DNA from: JAAYCI01 sp964472465
GTDB lineage: Bacteria; Bacillota; Clostridia; Oscillospirales; Ruminococcaceae
Assembly (NCBI GenBank): GCA_964472465.1
Contig: CAYYLW010000005.1
Coordinates: forward strand, 1 to 50,234
Length of the DNA stretch: 50,234 bases
Direction: 5' to 3'
Shown: positions 1 to 7,779 of the stretch, in pieces
Layout: each line of letters begins with the position of its first letter
Position numbering within the stretch: position 1 is the stretch's first letter
Translations under genes and position numbers: made by a program
The notes under the pieces: generated by a model
Database searches by the model: none
Seen by the model: the letters and a program-made list of their open reading frames with translations, nothing else
Told to the model about the DNA's origin: nothing

Positions 1-223
1 CCACCATATGGTCATGGGCCAACTTCATGGTAAATTCCGCGTTGGCCGTGTCCACGGCCGCATCTACCGCCCCGCTGGAAGCCCCCGCGGCTGCACTACT
101 GGCGGCAGGCGCCGCCGCGCTTGTGCCTGCGGGCGCCGCGCTGCTGGTGCCACCACCACAGGCCACCAATCCCACGCACAAAACCAGTGCCAATAGCAAG
201 CTTATCATTTTTTTCCCGTTCAT
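1..223 (-). CDS. TRAP-type substrate-binding lipoprotein, DctP-like (partial, N-terminus only)
   Basis: Only the first 74 codons are in the window; the gene continues beyond base 1. The product starts with a lipoprotein signal (charged MNGKK, hydrophobic core, lipobox LVAC), then a Ser/Ala-rich linker, then the mature start FTMKLAHDH, which resembles the first strand of DctP solute receptors of TRAP transporters. It would be an extracellular, lipid-anchored receptor for a small organic acid or similar solute. An AAGGAGGAA ribosome binding site lies just upstream. The gene diverges from the PreA/hydroxylase operon. Its promoter matches that of the BMC operon, so it probably imports the substrate of that pathway. 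The DctP call rests on a short stretch; another class of binding protein is possible. Confidence 0.62.
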   Translation of the reverse strand, partial: MNGKKMISLLLALVLCVGLVACGGGTSSAAPAGTSAAAPAASSAAAGASSGAVDAAVDTANAEFTMKLAHDHMV

Positions 224-474
224 TTTTTCGTTCCTCCTTCACTTTGTCCATTTTCTTGGGGTTCTTATGCTGCAAGCCTCGCCAGGAAAAGACCAAATTC
301 CAGTGCTAGTGAGCCTACCGTCCGTGCACGACCTCCTTTTCTCTTCCTTCCGGTTGCCTTGTGCCAAACCGGCCTCTGCTACCGCGAACACTGAATGAAA
401 CATACTGGATGAAGGGTGTATATTCTGTTGTTGGGGCCGCTGCTGCACCTGCGGCCCAGCTTAGCTTAGGGTTT

Positions 475-504
475 ATGATACTTCGGCTAGCTACCTGTTG
501 TAAA
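475..504 (-). promoter_or_regulatory. Promoter of the TRAP transporter gene
   Basis: On the minus strand a TTTACA -35 box (499-504) and a TATCAT -10 box (475-480) are separated by 18 bp. The predicted start near 467 gives a leader of about 245 nt. The -35 box lies 30 bp from the perfect palindrome at 534-549. This is the same geometry as the fchA/BMC promoter. Confidence 0.55.
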
Positions 505-533
505 GACCAGCCGAGGTGACAAAAAAATCAGAG

Positions 534-549
534 TATTCATTTTTGAATA
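534..549. promoter_or_regulatory. Activator site, perfect palindrome (TRAP promoter, proximal)
   Basis: The site TATTCATTTTTGAATA is a perfect inverted repeat with 6-bp arms. The same 16 bases occur at 14808-14823 in front of the BMC operon. The likely ligand is the TyrR-like regulator encoded at 15046-16440 (inference from shared occurrence and context). Confidence 0.6.
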
Positions 550-618
550 GTTCATACGGGGCTTTCCCGCCCTTTTTCCCCTCCTGTGCGGGGGGTTCTA
601 CCCTCAACGGGCAGCAAT

Positions 619-634
619 TATTCATTTTTGAAAA
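619..634. promoter_or_regulatory. Activator site, imperfect palindrome (TRAP promoter, distal)
   Basis: TATTCATTTTTGAAAA keeps the TTCA-N4-TGAA core. It lies 85 bp from the perfect site, about eight helical turns, so both sites face the same side of the DNA. The BMC promoter has an equivalent weaker site 84 bp out. Confidence 0.5.
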
Positions 635-835
635 GGTCCTCTCCTTCTTGACCGCCTTCACAATCTCCTACTTCCCGCATTGGGGGCAGCCAACATCTTG
701 CTGGCCACTTCCGAGGCTCTCGGTAAATTTTTCCCCGTCTATTTCTTCCCCTGCCAGGCGAATGGCTTCTCCCAGCCCTTTTTCGTTTGGTTCATCATGC
801 CAAAGTTTTTTTCATAATCTTGGCTTTTTGTTACA

Positions 836-864
836 ATGACAAGCCCCCGCCCCTGTGCTATCAT
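836..864 (+). promoter_or_regulatory. Promoter of the PreA/hydroxylase operon
   Basis: ATGACA (836-841) and TATCAT (859-864) with a 17-bp spacer form a good vegetative-type promoter about 100 bp before the PreA start. Tandem 14-base units (868-881 and 882-895, of the form GAACACTGGATGAA) follow the -10 box and could bind a regulator. Confidence 0.5.
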
Positions 865-968
865 GGGGAACACTGGATGAACGTGTTCGGATGTACTGGG
901 TGTGTTATGCTTCATGACTTGTAGTGAAATTTATAAAACCATCAAGATGTGGGAAGGTGATTCTAATC

Positions 969-2123
969 ATGGCAAACCTGGAAGTAAACTACGCCGGTGC
1001 GAAGTATAGAAACCCCTTAGTGCTGGCCTCGGCCACACCGGGGCAGGATGGAGAGGGCATGCGGCTGGCCGCCGAGGCAGGCATCGGGGGGGTTATCCCC
1101 AAAACCATTGGCCCCCGGCAAGATTGGGCCGCCCACCCTTGCAATGGGCGCCTGTTTTTACACCGCCTGGGGGGCAAACCCATTGGTATGGTAAACTTGG
1201 AATTGTTCACCACCATGACGCGGGACGAATGGGTACAAAGAGAACTGGCCATTGCTAAAAAAGGCGGTGCCACCATGCACATCAGCGTGCTGGCCATGCC
1301 TAACCCCGAAGAGACCGCAGAACTGGTGGAGGAAATTCAGGCCACCGGATACGCCGACCTTTTGGAGCTGAACGTCTCCTGCCCCATGCCTGCTTCCACC
1401 GTGGGCATGCACATCGGCAAAAGCGCCGAGCGCACCTTTGCGCAGGTGAAAGCCGGCAAGGCCGCCGCCAAAATTCCCTTCACCGTAAAGCTTACCCCCA
1501 ATGTTACCGATATGGTGGAGGTGGCCCAGGCCGCCAAAGAAGCCGGGGCCGACGGCGTCACCATCTCGAACTCGGTGCGTTCCTTCGCCGGGGTGGATAT
1601 TGAAACCGGCAAGCCCTACCTGCGCGGTTATGGCGGCTACACCGGGCCCGCTATCAAACCGGTGATCATGCGGCATCTAACCGAAGTGGCCCGCAATGTG
1701 GATATTCCCATCTCGGCCGTGGGCGGCGTTACCAGCTTCCATGAGGTGATTGAATACATCATGCTGGGCGCTTCCACCGTGCAAACCTGCACCGCCGTGA
1801 TGTGGAACGGCTACGGCATCATCCCCAAAATTCTGAAAGACTTAAACGACTGGATGGACAAAAAAGGCTACAAGAGTTTCGATGAAATTCGTGGCATTGC
1901 GCTACCGGAAATTGCCAATGTGGAAGAACTGGCCAAGTTGCCCCCCAAATTTGCCCAGGTGGACAAAGCCGCCTGCACAAACTGTGGCATCTGCGAAAAA
2001 GTCTGCTTCTACCGCGCCATTTCGGAAAAGGACAAGGCCCGCTGGGCCGACCGGAGCCTTTGCGATGGCTGCGGCCTTTGCCAGCAGATGTGCCCCGCCA
2101 AGGCCATTACACTAGTGGACTGA
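969..2123 (+). CDS. PreA-like dihydropyrimidine/dihydroorotate dehydrogenase-family flavoenzyme with 2x[4Fe-4S] domain
   Basis: The 384-residue product has an FMN-binding TIM barrel (about residues 1-310; conserved ELNVSCP and SAVGGV motifs) followed by a ferredoxin domain with two clusters (CTNCGICEKVC and CDGCGLCQQMC). This is the layout of PreA, the catalytic subunit of bacterial dihydropyrimidine dehydrogenase, which acts on a pyrimidine-like ring in the cytoplasm. The start is the ATG behind GGAAGGTGA; an upstream in-frame start at 924 lacks such a site. There is no PreT partner (the NAD(P)H- and FAD-binding subunit) in the window, so electrons may come from ferredoxin or the neighbouring hydroxylase. 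Its position as first gene of the molybdenum-hydroxylase operon suggests a heterocycle redox step, but the substrate is unknown. Confidence 0.8.
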   Translation: MANLEVNYAGAKYRNPLVLASATPGQDGEGMRLAAEAGIGGVIPKTIGPRQDWAAHPCNGRLFLHRLGGKPIGMVNLELFTTMTRDEWVQRELAIAKKGGATMHISVLAMPNPEETAELVEEIQATGYADLLELNVSCPMPASTVGMHIGKSAERTFAQVKAGKAAAKIPFTVKLTPNVTDMVEVAQAAKEAGADGVTISNSVRSFAGVDIETGKPYLRGYGGYTGPAIKPVIMRHLTEVARNVDIPISAVGGVTSFHEVIEYIMLGASTVQTCTAVMWNGYGIIPKILKDLNDWMDKKGYKSFDEIRGIALPEIANVEELAKLPPKFAQVDKAACTNCGICEKVCFYRAISEKDKARWADRSLCDGCGLCQQMCPAKAITLVD

Positions 2124-2135
2124 GTGTGTTTTTCT

Positions 2136-2160
2136 AAAGGCCCGCTTGCCGCGGGCCTTT
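2136..2160 (+). terminator. Hairpin after PreA gene, possible attenuating terminator
   Basis: AAAGGCCCGC pairs with GCGGGCCTTT around a 5-nt loop, just after the PreA stop codon. It lacks a long T-run after the stem, so read-through into the hydroxylase genes is likely. Confidence 0.5.
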
Positions 2161-2225
2161 AGAAGCGTTCCCCCCGGTGGGGCCGTGTTGCCCCACCGCT
2201 ATACCTTGCCAAAGGAGGAGAGGGT

Positions 2226-3083
2226 TTGAAAGTAAAAGAATTCTACCGGCCAAAAACGGTGGACGAGGCTTTGGCGCTACTGCACCAAAAACCCGGCGCC
2301 ATGCCCATAGCCGGAGGAACCGACCTGGTGATTGCCCTGCATGAGCGGAAGCTACAGCCAGCGGCGCTGGTGGATTTGTCCACCCTGGCGGAATTAGACC
2401 GTATCTTCATCGAGGATGGCACCCTGCATATAGGCGCGGGTGTCTGCTTTGCCGATTTGGAAACCTGCCCCGACGTGCGCGCGGTGTTGCCCTCGCTGGC
2501 GGAGGCCGCCGGGCTGATGGGCGCCGTGCAGGTGCGCAACCTGGCCACCCTGGGCGGCAATGTGGCCAACGCCGCCACCGCCGCCGACGGCCTGCCCCCG
2601 CTTTTGAGCATGGACGCGCTGGCCGTGGTGGCAAGCCATACGGGCCGCCGCACCCTGCCGGTGGCCGAGGTGGTGGTGGGCCCAGGCAAAAACAGCTTGG
2701 CCCCCGGAGAGATTCTTGTGGAGTTACTGGTGCCCGCCCGCCCCGGCCAAGCGAAGGTGTTTGAAAAAATTGGCAGGCGGAAAGCCCTGGCCATCTCCCG
2801 CGTGAACCTGGCGCTGTGTGCCGACATGCAGGCCGGCTGGGTGGGCCATATTGCGGTGGCCGTGGGGGCGGTGGGAAAAACCGCCTACCGCGTGGCCGAA
2901 GTGGAGGCTTTCCTAACCGGGAAAGAACTGCGGGAGGACGTGATTGCCGAGGCCGTGACGCTGATGGATGACACGGTGGCCCGGAACCTGGCGGGCCGCA
3001 GCACCACACCATACAAGCGCAAAATTGCCGGCGCCGTACTGGGGCGCGGCCTTGCGCGCATTGCCAAAGGGGAGGGACTGTGA
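2226..3083 (+). CDS. Molybdenum hydroxylase FAD-binding subunit (xanthine/nicotinate dehydrogenase type)
   Basis: The 285-residue product is a CoxM/XdhB-family FAD subunit that passes electrons from the 2Fe-2S subunit to the external acceptor. FAD-site motifs are visible: PIAGGTDLVI near residue 30 and LGGNVANAATAADGLPPLL near residue 110. The N-terminal VKEFYRPKTVDEALALL and the C-terminal CO-dehydrogenase-flavoprotein domain complete the family length. The start is TTG, chosen because AAAGGAGGAGAGGG precedes it. The stop overlaps the start of the next gene (TGATG), indicating translational coupling. The physiological acceptor is not evident from sequence. Confidence 0.9.
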   Translation: MKVKEFYRPKTVDEALALLHQKPGAMPIAGGTDLVIALHERKLQPAALVDLSTLAELDRIFIEDGTLHIGAGVCFADLETCPDVRAVLPSLAEAAGLMGAVQVRNLATLGGNVANAATAADGLPPLLSMDALAVVASHTGRRTLPVAEVVVGPGKNSLAPGEILVELLVPARPGQAKVFEKIGRRKALAISRVNLALCADMQAGWVGHIAVAVGAVGKTAYRVAEVEAFLTGKELREDVIAEAVTLMDDTVARNLAGRSTTPYKRKIAGAVLGRGLARIAKGEGL

Positions 3084-3547
3084 TGAGCAAAGAAACGCTT
3101 ACATTCCATATCAACGGCAAGGCCCTCACCGCCGAGCTGGATCCCAGCATCCGTCTCATCGACGCGCTGCGGGAGGTGTTTGGCCTCACCGGCACCAAAG
3201 AGGGCTGCGGCGAGGGAGAATGCGGCGCTTGCACCGTTATCCTAAACGGCAATGCCGTCAACTCCTGCCTCATGTTGGCAGGCCAGGCCGTAGAGAAAGA
3301 AATCATCACCATCGAGGGGCTTTCCCCCGATGGCGAGCTGGACCGCCTGCAACAGGCCTTTGTGGACGCCGGGGCCATCCAGTGCGGCTTTTGCACCCCG
3401 GGCATGATTCTCTCTGCCAAGGCGCTGCTGGACAAGAACCCACATCCCACCGTGCAAGAAATCAAGGTAGCCATCTCGGGCAACCTCTGCCGCTGCACCG
3501 GCTACCGCAAAATCGTAAAAGCCGTGCAAATTGCCTCTGGGCAATAA
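3083..3547 (+). CDS. Molybdenum hydroxylase 2x[2Fe-2S] subunit
   Basis: The 154-residue product is the small iron-sulfur subunit of the xanthine dehydrogenase family. The plant-type ferredoxin domain carries CGEGECGAC (Cys42, 47, 50) with Cys62. The helical domain carries CGFCTPGM and CRCTGY for the second cluster next to the molybdopterin. Length is normal for stand-alone small subunits. The ATG at 3083 is used rather than the GTG three bases earlier, because it has GGAGGG at proper spacing. It relays electrons between the Mo site and FAD. Confidence 0.93.
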   Translation: MSKETLTFHINGKALTAELDPSIRLIDALREVFGLTGTKEGCGEGECGACTVILNGNAVNSCLMLAGQAVEKEIITIEGLSPDGELDRLQQAFVDAGAIQCGFCTPGMILSAKALLDKNPHPTVQEIKVAISGNLCRCTGYRKIVKAVQIASGQ

Positions 3548-3560
3548 GGGGGGCAGAAAA

Positions 3561-4826
3561 ATGGAAAACTATCAATCTGTGGGCCAGCCCCACATCCGCA
3601 AAGACGTGGCGGCCAAAGCGCTGGGGAAAGCGGTATACACCGGGGATATGAACCTGCCGGGCATGCTGGTGGGCAAGGCTTTGCGCAGCCGCTACCCCCA
3701 CGCGAAAATCCTTTCAATTGACACCGCCGCCGCCAGCAACATGCCAGGTGTACACTGTGTGCTTACCGCCAAAGACCTGCCGGGCACGAACTGCTTTGGC
3801 CTGGCCATCAAAGACCAGGAGATTTTGGCCAGCGGCAAGGTGCGGATGATGGGTGATGCCGTGGCCCTGGTGGCCGCCGAAGACCTGGACACCGCCGAGG
3901 AGGCCCTGGCGGCCATCCGGGTGGAATATGAGGAACTGCCCGGGGTGTTCAGCATAGAGGAGGCCATGGCAAAGGGTGCACCCCTGGTGCACGAGGACAT
4001 TCCCGGCAACCTGTTGCAGCACACACAGGTACGTAAGGGCAACTTTGAAGAGGGCTTTGCCCAAAGCGCCCACATTGTGGAGGGCACCTACCGCACCCAG
4101 CGGGTAGAGCATGCTTACATCGAACCGGAAACGAGCCTGGCCCATCTGGACGAAACCGGGGTGATGAACATCTACACCTCCACCCAGTACCCCTTCCGTG
4201 ACCGGCGGCAGATTGCCCCCGCGCTGAATATGCTCCACAACATGGTGCGTGTGAAACAGATGGTAACGGGTGGCGGGTTTGGCGGAAAAGACGACATCAC
4301 AACCGAGATTCAAGCGGGCCTACTGGCCCTGTTTACCAAGCGCCCGGTACGGGTTACCTGGACGCGTAGCGAGAGCATGGATTGCTCCACCAAACGCCAC
4401 CCCATGACGATTCATGTGCGGCACGGCTGCGACAAAGAGGGCAAGCTACAGGCCGTGTGGGGAGAGGTATACTCCGACAAAGGGGCCTACACCTCCATCG
4501 GCCATTTCATCACCAAAAAAGCCGGGCTGCATCTGGCAGGGCCCTACTATGTGCCCCATGTGCATGTGGATACCTACGCCGTTTACACCAACAACACCAT
4601 CTGTGGGGCTTTCCGCGGGTTTGGCATTTTGCAGGCCTCCTTCGCGCACGAAAGCCAGATGGATAGGCTGGCGGAAAAGCTGGGCATCTCCCCGCTGGAA
4701 ATACGGATGAAAAACGCCCTCAAAACAGGGCTTTCCACCGCCACAGGCCAGGTTTTTACCGAAAGTGTGGGCTTTGAGCAAACCCTGCAAGCCGCCCAAA
4801 AATTCATGCAGGAACATCCGCTGTAA
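3561..4826 (+). CDS. Molybdenum hydroxylase, large molybdopterin subunit (N-terminal half, NdhL-like)
   Basis: The 421-residue product corresponds to the N-terminal part of the xanthine dehydrogenase Mo subunit: the a/b hammerhead domain, then the first molybdopterin-binding domain with GGGFGGKDD (near residue 255) and the CGAFRGFG loop. The chain ends where fused enzymes continue; the rest is encoded by the next gene, 15 bp downstream. A split of this size matches the large and medium molybdopterin subunits of Eubacterium barkeri nicotinate dehydrogenase (from memory of that enzyme). The start ATG follows AAGGGGGGCAG. With purine genes next door the substrate may be a purine, but nicotinate or another N-heterocycle cannot be excluded. 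Confidence 0.88.
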   Translation: MENYQSVGQPHIRKDVAAKALGKAVYTGDMNLPGMLVGKALRSRYPHAKILSIDTAAASNMPGVHCVLTAKDLPGTNCFGLAIKDQEILASGKVRMMGDAVALVAAEDLDTAEEALAAIRVEYEELPGVFSIEEAMAKGAPLVHEDIPGNLLQHTQVRKGNFEEGFAQSAHIVEGTYRTQRVEHAYIEPETSLAHLDETGVMNIYTSTQYPFRDRRQIAPALNMLHNMVRVKQMVTGGGFGGKDDITTEIQAGLLALFTKRPVRVTWTRSESMDCSTKRHPMTIHVRHGCDKEGKLQAVWGEVYSDKGAYTSIGHFITKKAGLHLAGPYYVPHVHVDTYAVYTNNTICGAFRGFGILQASFAHESQMDRLAEKLGISPLEIRMKNALKTGLSTATGQVFTESVGFEQTLQAAQKFMQEHPL

Positions 4827-4841
4827 AGGAGGCGCAGGCTT

Positions 4842-5849
4842 ATGAAAAAAAGAGGACGTGGCATCGGGTGCAACCTGTATGGCGTGGGCTACGGCTTTTC
4901 CCGCCCCGACCATTCCGCCGCCATGGTGGAGGTGGCCGACGACGGTAGCGCCACGGTGCTTTCGGGCGCCTGTGACATCGGCCAAGGGTCCGACACCGCT
5001 TTTTGCCAAATTGCCGCCCAGGAACTGGGCATTCAGTACCAGCATGTACGCATCATCAGCGCCGACACCGCCGTTACCCCCGATGCGCTGGCCAGCACGG
5101 CCAGCCGGCAGACCTTCGTCTCCGGCAAGGCGGTGCAACTGGCCGCGCGGGATGCTAAGATGCATCTGCTAAACTACGCCGCCACCCTGCTGGGCTGCGA
5201 GGCCGGGGAACTGTGCGTAGAAAACGGGCAGGTATTCTCCCTGCAGCAGCAGGATAAGGGCATGCCCTTTCCCGAACTGGCCGCCCTGGCCCATGCCAAC
5301 GGCAAACGCTTTATCGGCTTTGCCTGGTACGACAACACCACCCAGGACGTAGACCACGACACGAACCAGGGTGATGCCTACGCCACCTACATCTACGCCA
5401 CCCAGGTGGTGGATGTGGAGGTGGATACCGACACCGGAGATTTGACCGTTTTGCGGGTGGCCGCCGCCCACGACGTGGGCAAGGCCATCAACCCCATGAT
5501 GGTGGAGCAGCAGGTGGAGGGCGCCGTGGCCCAGGGTATGGGCTATGGCACGATGGAAGAGGTGCTGCTGGAAAAGGGCATCACCAAAACCCCCTCTTTC
5601 ACAAAATATCTCATCCCCACCGCCTTGGATATGCCCGAAGTGGACACCTTCATCATCGAAGACCCCGTGGACAGGGGGCCCTTCGGGGCCAAGGGCGTGG
5701 GTGAAGGCGCCATCATACCCACCGCCGCCGCGCTGGTAAACGCTGTGTACGACGCCATCGGCATCCGCTTTTGCAGCCTGCCCATCACCCCGGAAAAGGT
5801 GCTGGCGGCCCTGGAAGCACAGCGGAAAACAGGGGAAACCCTCTATTAG
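4842..5849 (+). CDS. Molybdenum hydroxylase, medium molybdopterin subunit (C-terminal half, NdhM-like)
   Basis: The 335-residue product supplies the second half of the Mo-cofactor site: SGACDIGQGSDT (Mo-site glutamine loop), TASRQTF, and GPFGAKGVGEGA near the C-terminus with the conserved catalytic glutamate. It cannot act alone and would pair with the preceding subunit. AAAGGAGGCGCAGG precedes the ATG. The gene ends 10 bases before a strong hairpin. Its last 191 codons and the hairpin recur exactly at 16641-17259, so the gene marks one boundary of the duplicated or inserted segment. Confidence 0.9.
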   Translation: MKKRGRGIGCNLYGVGYGFSRPDHSAAMVEVADDGSATVLSGACDIGQGSDTAFCQIAAQELGIQYQHVRIISADTAVTPDALASTASRQTFVSGKAVQLAARDAKMHLLNYAATLLGCEAGELCVENGQVFSLQQQDKGMPFPELAALAHANGKRFIGFAWYDNTTQDVDHDTNQGDAYATYIYATQVVDVEVDTDTGDLTVLRVAAAHDVGKAINPMMVEQQVEGAVAQGMGYGTMEEVLLEKGITKTPSFTKYLIPTALDMPEVDTFIIEDPVDRGPFGAKGVGEGAIIPTAAALVNAVYDAIGIRFCSLPITPEKVLAALEAQRKTGETLY

Positions 5850-5895
5850 AACCTGGCAAACCCAGGCCCCCGGCGAAAACGCCGGGGGCCTGGGT
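5277..5895 (+). repeat. 619-bp direct repeat, copy 1 (inside intact hydroxylase gene)
   Basis: From CTGGCCGCCC at 5277 to GGGCCTGGGT at 5895 the sequence recurs at 16641-17259 with a constant offset of 11364. I see no differences by eye, and predicted frames inside both copies are identical. This copy is within the complete gene and its terminator stem; identity stops exactly before the U-run. Confidence 0.95.
5860..5895 (+). terminator. Terminator stem of the hydroxylase operon (U-run missing)
   Basis: A perfect 16-bp stem (ACCCAGGCCCCCGGCG with its complement) closes on an AAAA loop. In this copy the stem is followed by GCTAGC rather than Ts. The second copy at 17224 is followed by a T-run, so this one probably lost its tail at the repeat junction. 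Confidence 0.7.
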
Positions 5896-5930
5896 GCTAG
5901 CAACAGGGTGTGCACCCCCCTCTTCCCATA

Positions 5931-5965
5931 AAGAACCTCCCGACCCATGCAGGCGGGAGGTTCTT
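5931..5965 (-). terminator. Terminator of the BMC operon
   Basis: AAGAACCTCCCG pairs with CGGGAGGTTCTT (12-bp stem, 11-nt loop) five bases past the stop codon of the amidohydrolase gene. T-rich bases follow on both strands, so it may also stop transcription from the hydroxylase side. Confidence 0.8.
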
Positions 5966-5969
5966 TTCT

Positions 5970-7778
5970 CTATGCTTCTACCAGGGGCGGTAGCAGGCCA
6001 AAGGTCTCCACATCCACTAGGCCCTTATCGGTCAGCTTCCACTTGGGGCTGGTGGAAAGAGCCAAAAAGGAGAGATGCATGAAGGGCGCGTGTATCTGGC
6101 AGCCTAGCTTGTCCCGCACAATCTCATCCAGTTGGCGGGTGCGCTCGCTCACTTCCTCTCCGGTCAGCTCATCGGTAATCAGCCCCCCCACAGGCAGGGC
6201 CAGCTCGGCCAGTACGGCACCGTCCTTCACCGCCACAATCCCCCCGCCCAGCTCTATCACGCGGTTGATGGCGGCGGCCATATCCGGCAAGTTTGCCCCA
6301 CAGGCCATGATGTTGTGGGTGTCGTGCGCCACACTCTCGGCAATGGCGCCCGCTTTCATCCCCATCCCGGCCAAGAAACAACGCCCGATATTCCCATTTC
6401 TGCCATAGCGCTCCACGCAGGCCATGTGCAAAGCGTCGGCGGCTGTATCCGCCTGTACCACGCCATTTTGCACCTTAAGCGGCAACTCGCGGGTTTCTGT
6501 CAGGTTTTGGTCTGGTATGGCCACAATGCAGCGGGCCGTTACGGCCTGCCCTTCGGCGTGAATGGCCAAATCTTCGGCGTCCACCGCGGCGCGCCGCACC
6601 GAGTGCTTCACGGTGTCCGGGTAGCGATAGGGGGGTAGATCCAGCAGCAATTTTCCATCTTTTGCCGCCAGTTCCCCACCCAGGAAAACCGCCTCCACCT
6701 TCATCTCGGCCAAATCGCGTATCACGGCCAGGTCGGCCACCATGCCGGGGGCTATCACCCCCCGGTCTTTTAGGCCAAAATAGTTGGCCGGGTTGATGGT
6801 CACCATCTGGATGGCCTCCACCGGGTCCACCCCTTGGCGGATGGTGCGCCGCACAATTTCGTTCATATGCCCCAGGCTTTGCAGGTCTCCCGCCACCATG
6901 TCATCGGTGGCCAGAATGCAGCGCCGGGAATCCAGCCCGTCTTCGGTTACCGCGCGGATACACTCCGCCATATTTTTCTGGGTGGAGCCCTCCCGCATAA
7001 ACACATGCACACCCTGGCGCAGTTTTTCCACACACTCCGCCTTGGAGGTGGTCTCGTGGCAGCTTGTCCAGCCGCCGGTGGCCACAATGTGGGCCGCCAG
7101 CTCTTCGCCAAACAGGTCGGGCGCGTTGCCATCCACCACCTTACCCTGGCTGCGGGCATAGGCCGTGGAAGCCAGCAAATCGTCTATCACCTCGGGGGTA
7201 TTGTTGTATACATGCCGGGCGATGGAAAAGCCTTGCAGCTCCCCTATGCCAATGATATTCGGGTAATGCAGCAGCGTCTCCATATCTTTGGAGTTCACGT
7301 CCACGCCGGCCGTCTCCAGGCGGGGGCAATCCGGCGCCAGCGCCGGCACCACCAGGCGCACAAAGTTTGGCACCCGTCCGGCCTCATCGGCCATGGCGGT
7401 CATCCCCACCGGGCCCAGCGCATTGCCTATCTCATGTGGGTCTGCAATCAAGGTGGTGGTGCCCGAGGGAATGGACAGGCGCGAAAACTCTGTAATGGTG
7501 AGCATGCTACTCTCGAAGTGCATGTGGGAATCGATGAAGCCCGGCGCAATGCAACAGCCCGATACGTCCACCACCACGGTCTCCGGGCCTATTAGAGCCC
7601 CGGCGTCCCCCGCCATGAGGATATAGGGCTTCTTCACGGCCACATCCGCACAATACAACTCCCGCGTGAGGGTGTTGACCACCTGCCCACCCCGCAGCAC
7701 CAGGTCTGCATAGCGGGTTTCCGATAGCAGGACGTCAATCAGGCCCCGGTACTCCACGGCCTTTTTTAGGGTGCTCAC
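5970..7778 (-). CDS. Adenine-deaminase-like amidohydrolase, last gene of the BMC operon
   Basis: The product (602 aa from the GTG at 7778; a TTG at 7787 is the alternative) matches the adenine deaminase family of the amidohydrolase superfamily. It has an N-terminal metal motif GFIDSHMHFE, then DPHEIGNALG, SCHETTS and ILATDDMVAGDL (metal-site aspartate), and the C-terminal domain of Ade proteins with MGMKAGAIAESVAHDTHN and GGIVAV. The family hydrolyses purine or imidazole ring amines or amides with a dinuclear metal site. As the last gene of a BMC operon it could deaminate adenine, open xanthine (xanthine amidohydrolase), or deaminate 4-aminoimidazole; sequence alone does not decide. The start lies just after the BMC-P stop, so the two are translationally linked. 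Confidence 0.82.
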   Translation of the reverse strand: MSTLKKAVEYRGLIDVLLSETRYADLVLRGGQVVNTLTRELYCADVAVKKPYILMAGDAGALIGPETVVVDVSGCCIAPGFIDSHMHFESSMLTITEFSRLSIPSGTTTLIADPHEIGNALGPVGMTAMADEAGRVPNFVRLVVPALAPDCPRLETAGVDVNSKDMETLLHYPNIIGIGELQGFSIARHVYNNTPEVIDDLLASTAYARSQGKVVDGNAPDLFGEELAAHIVATGGWTSCHETTSKAECVEKLRQGVHVFMREGSTQKNMAECIRAVTEDGLDSRRCILATDDMVAGDLQSLGHMNEIVRRTIRQGVDPVEAIQMVTINPANYFGLKDRGVIAPGMVADLAVIRDLAEMKVEAVFLGGELAAKDGKLLLDLPPYRYPDTVKHSVRRAAVDAEDLAIHAEGQAVTARCIVAIPDQNLTETRELPLKVQNGVVQADTAADALHMACVERYGRNGNIGRCFLAGMGMKAGAIAESVAHDTHNIMACGANLPDMAAAINRVIELGGGIVAVKDGAVLAELALPVGGLITDELTGEEVSERTRQLDEIVRDKLGCQIHAPFMHLSFLALSTSPKWKLTDKGLVDVETFGLLPPLVEA

Positions 7779-7779
7779 C

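Larger units (their letters stand above)
224..968. other. Divergent intergenic control region between the TRAP gene and the PreA operon
   Basis: This 745-base stretch holds no convincing gene. It contains a minus-strand promoter with two palindromic activator sites for the TRAP gene, a plus-strand promoter for the PreA operon, and a degenerate direct repeat of the latter promoter region (about 351-430 against 833-908). Reading frames inside it show no ribosome binding site or recognisable protein. Confidence 0.7.

Noticed and set aside
516..839. 107-codon open frame on the plus strand in the divergent control region
   Set aside because: No ribosome binding site, low-complexity Phe/Ser/Pro composition, and it covers both palindromic activator sites.
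2407..3498. Long minus-strand open frame (363 codons) opposite the FAD and 2Fe-2S subunit genes
   Set aside because: It is the antisense shadow of GC-rich genes with clear family motifs; its product is Arg/Pro-rich and crosses a gene boundary.
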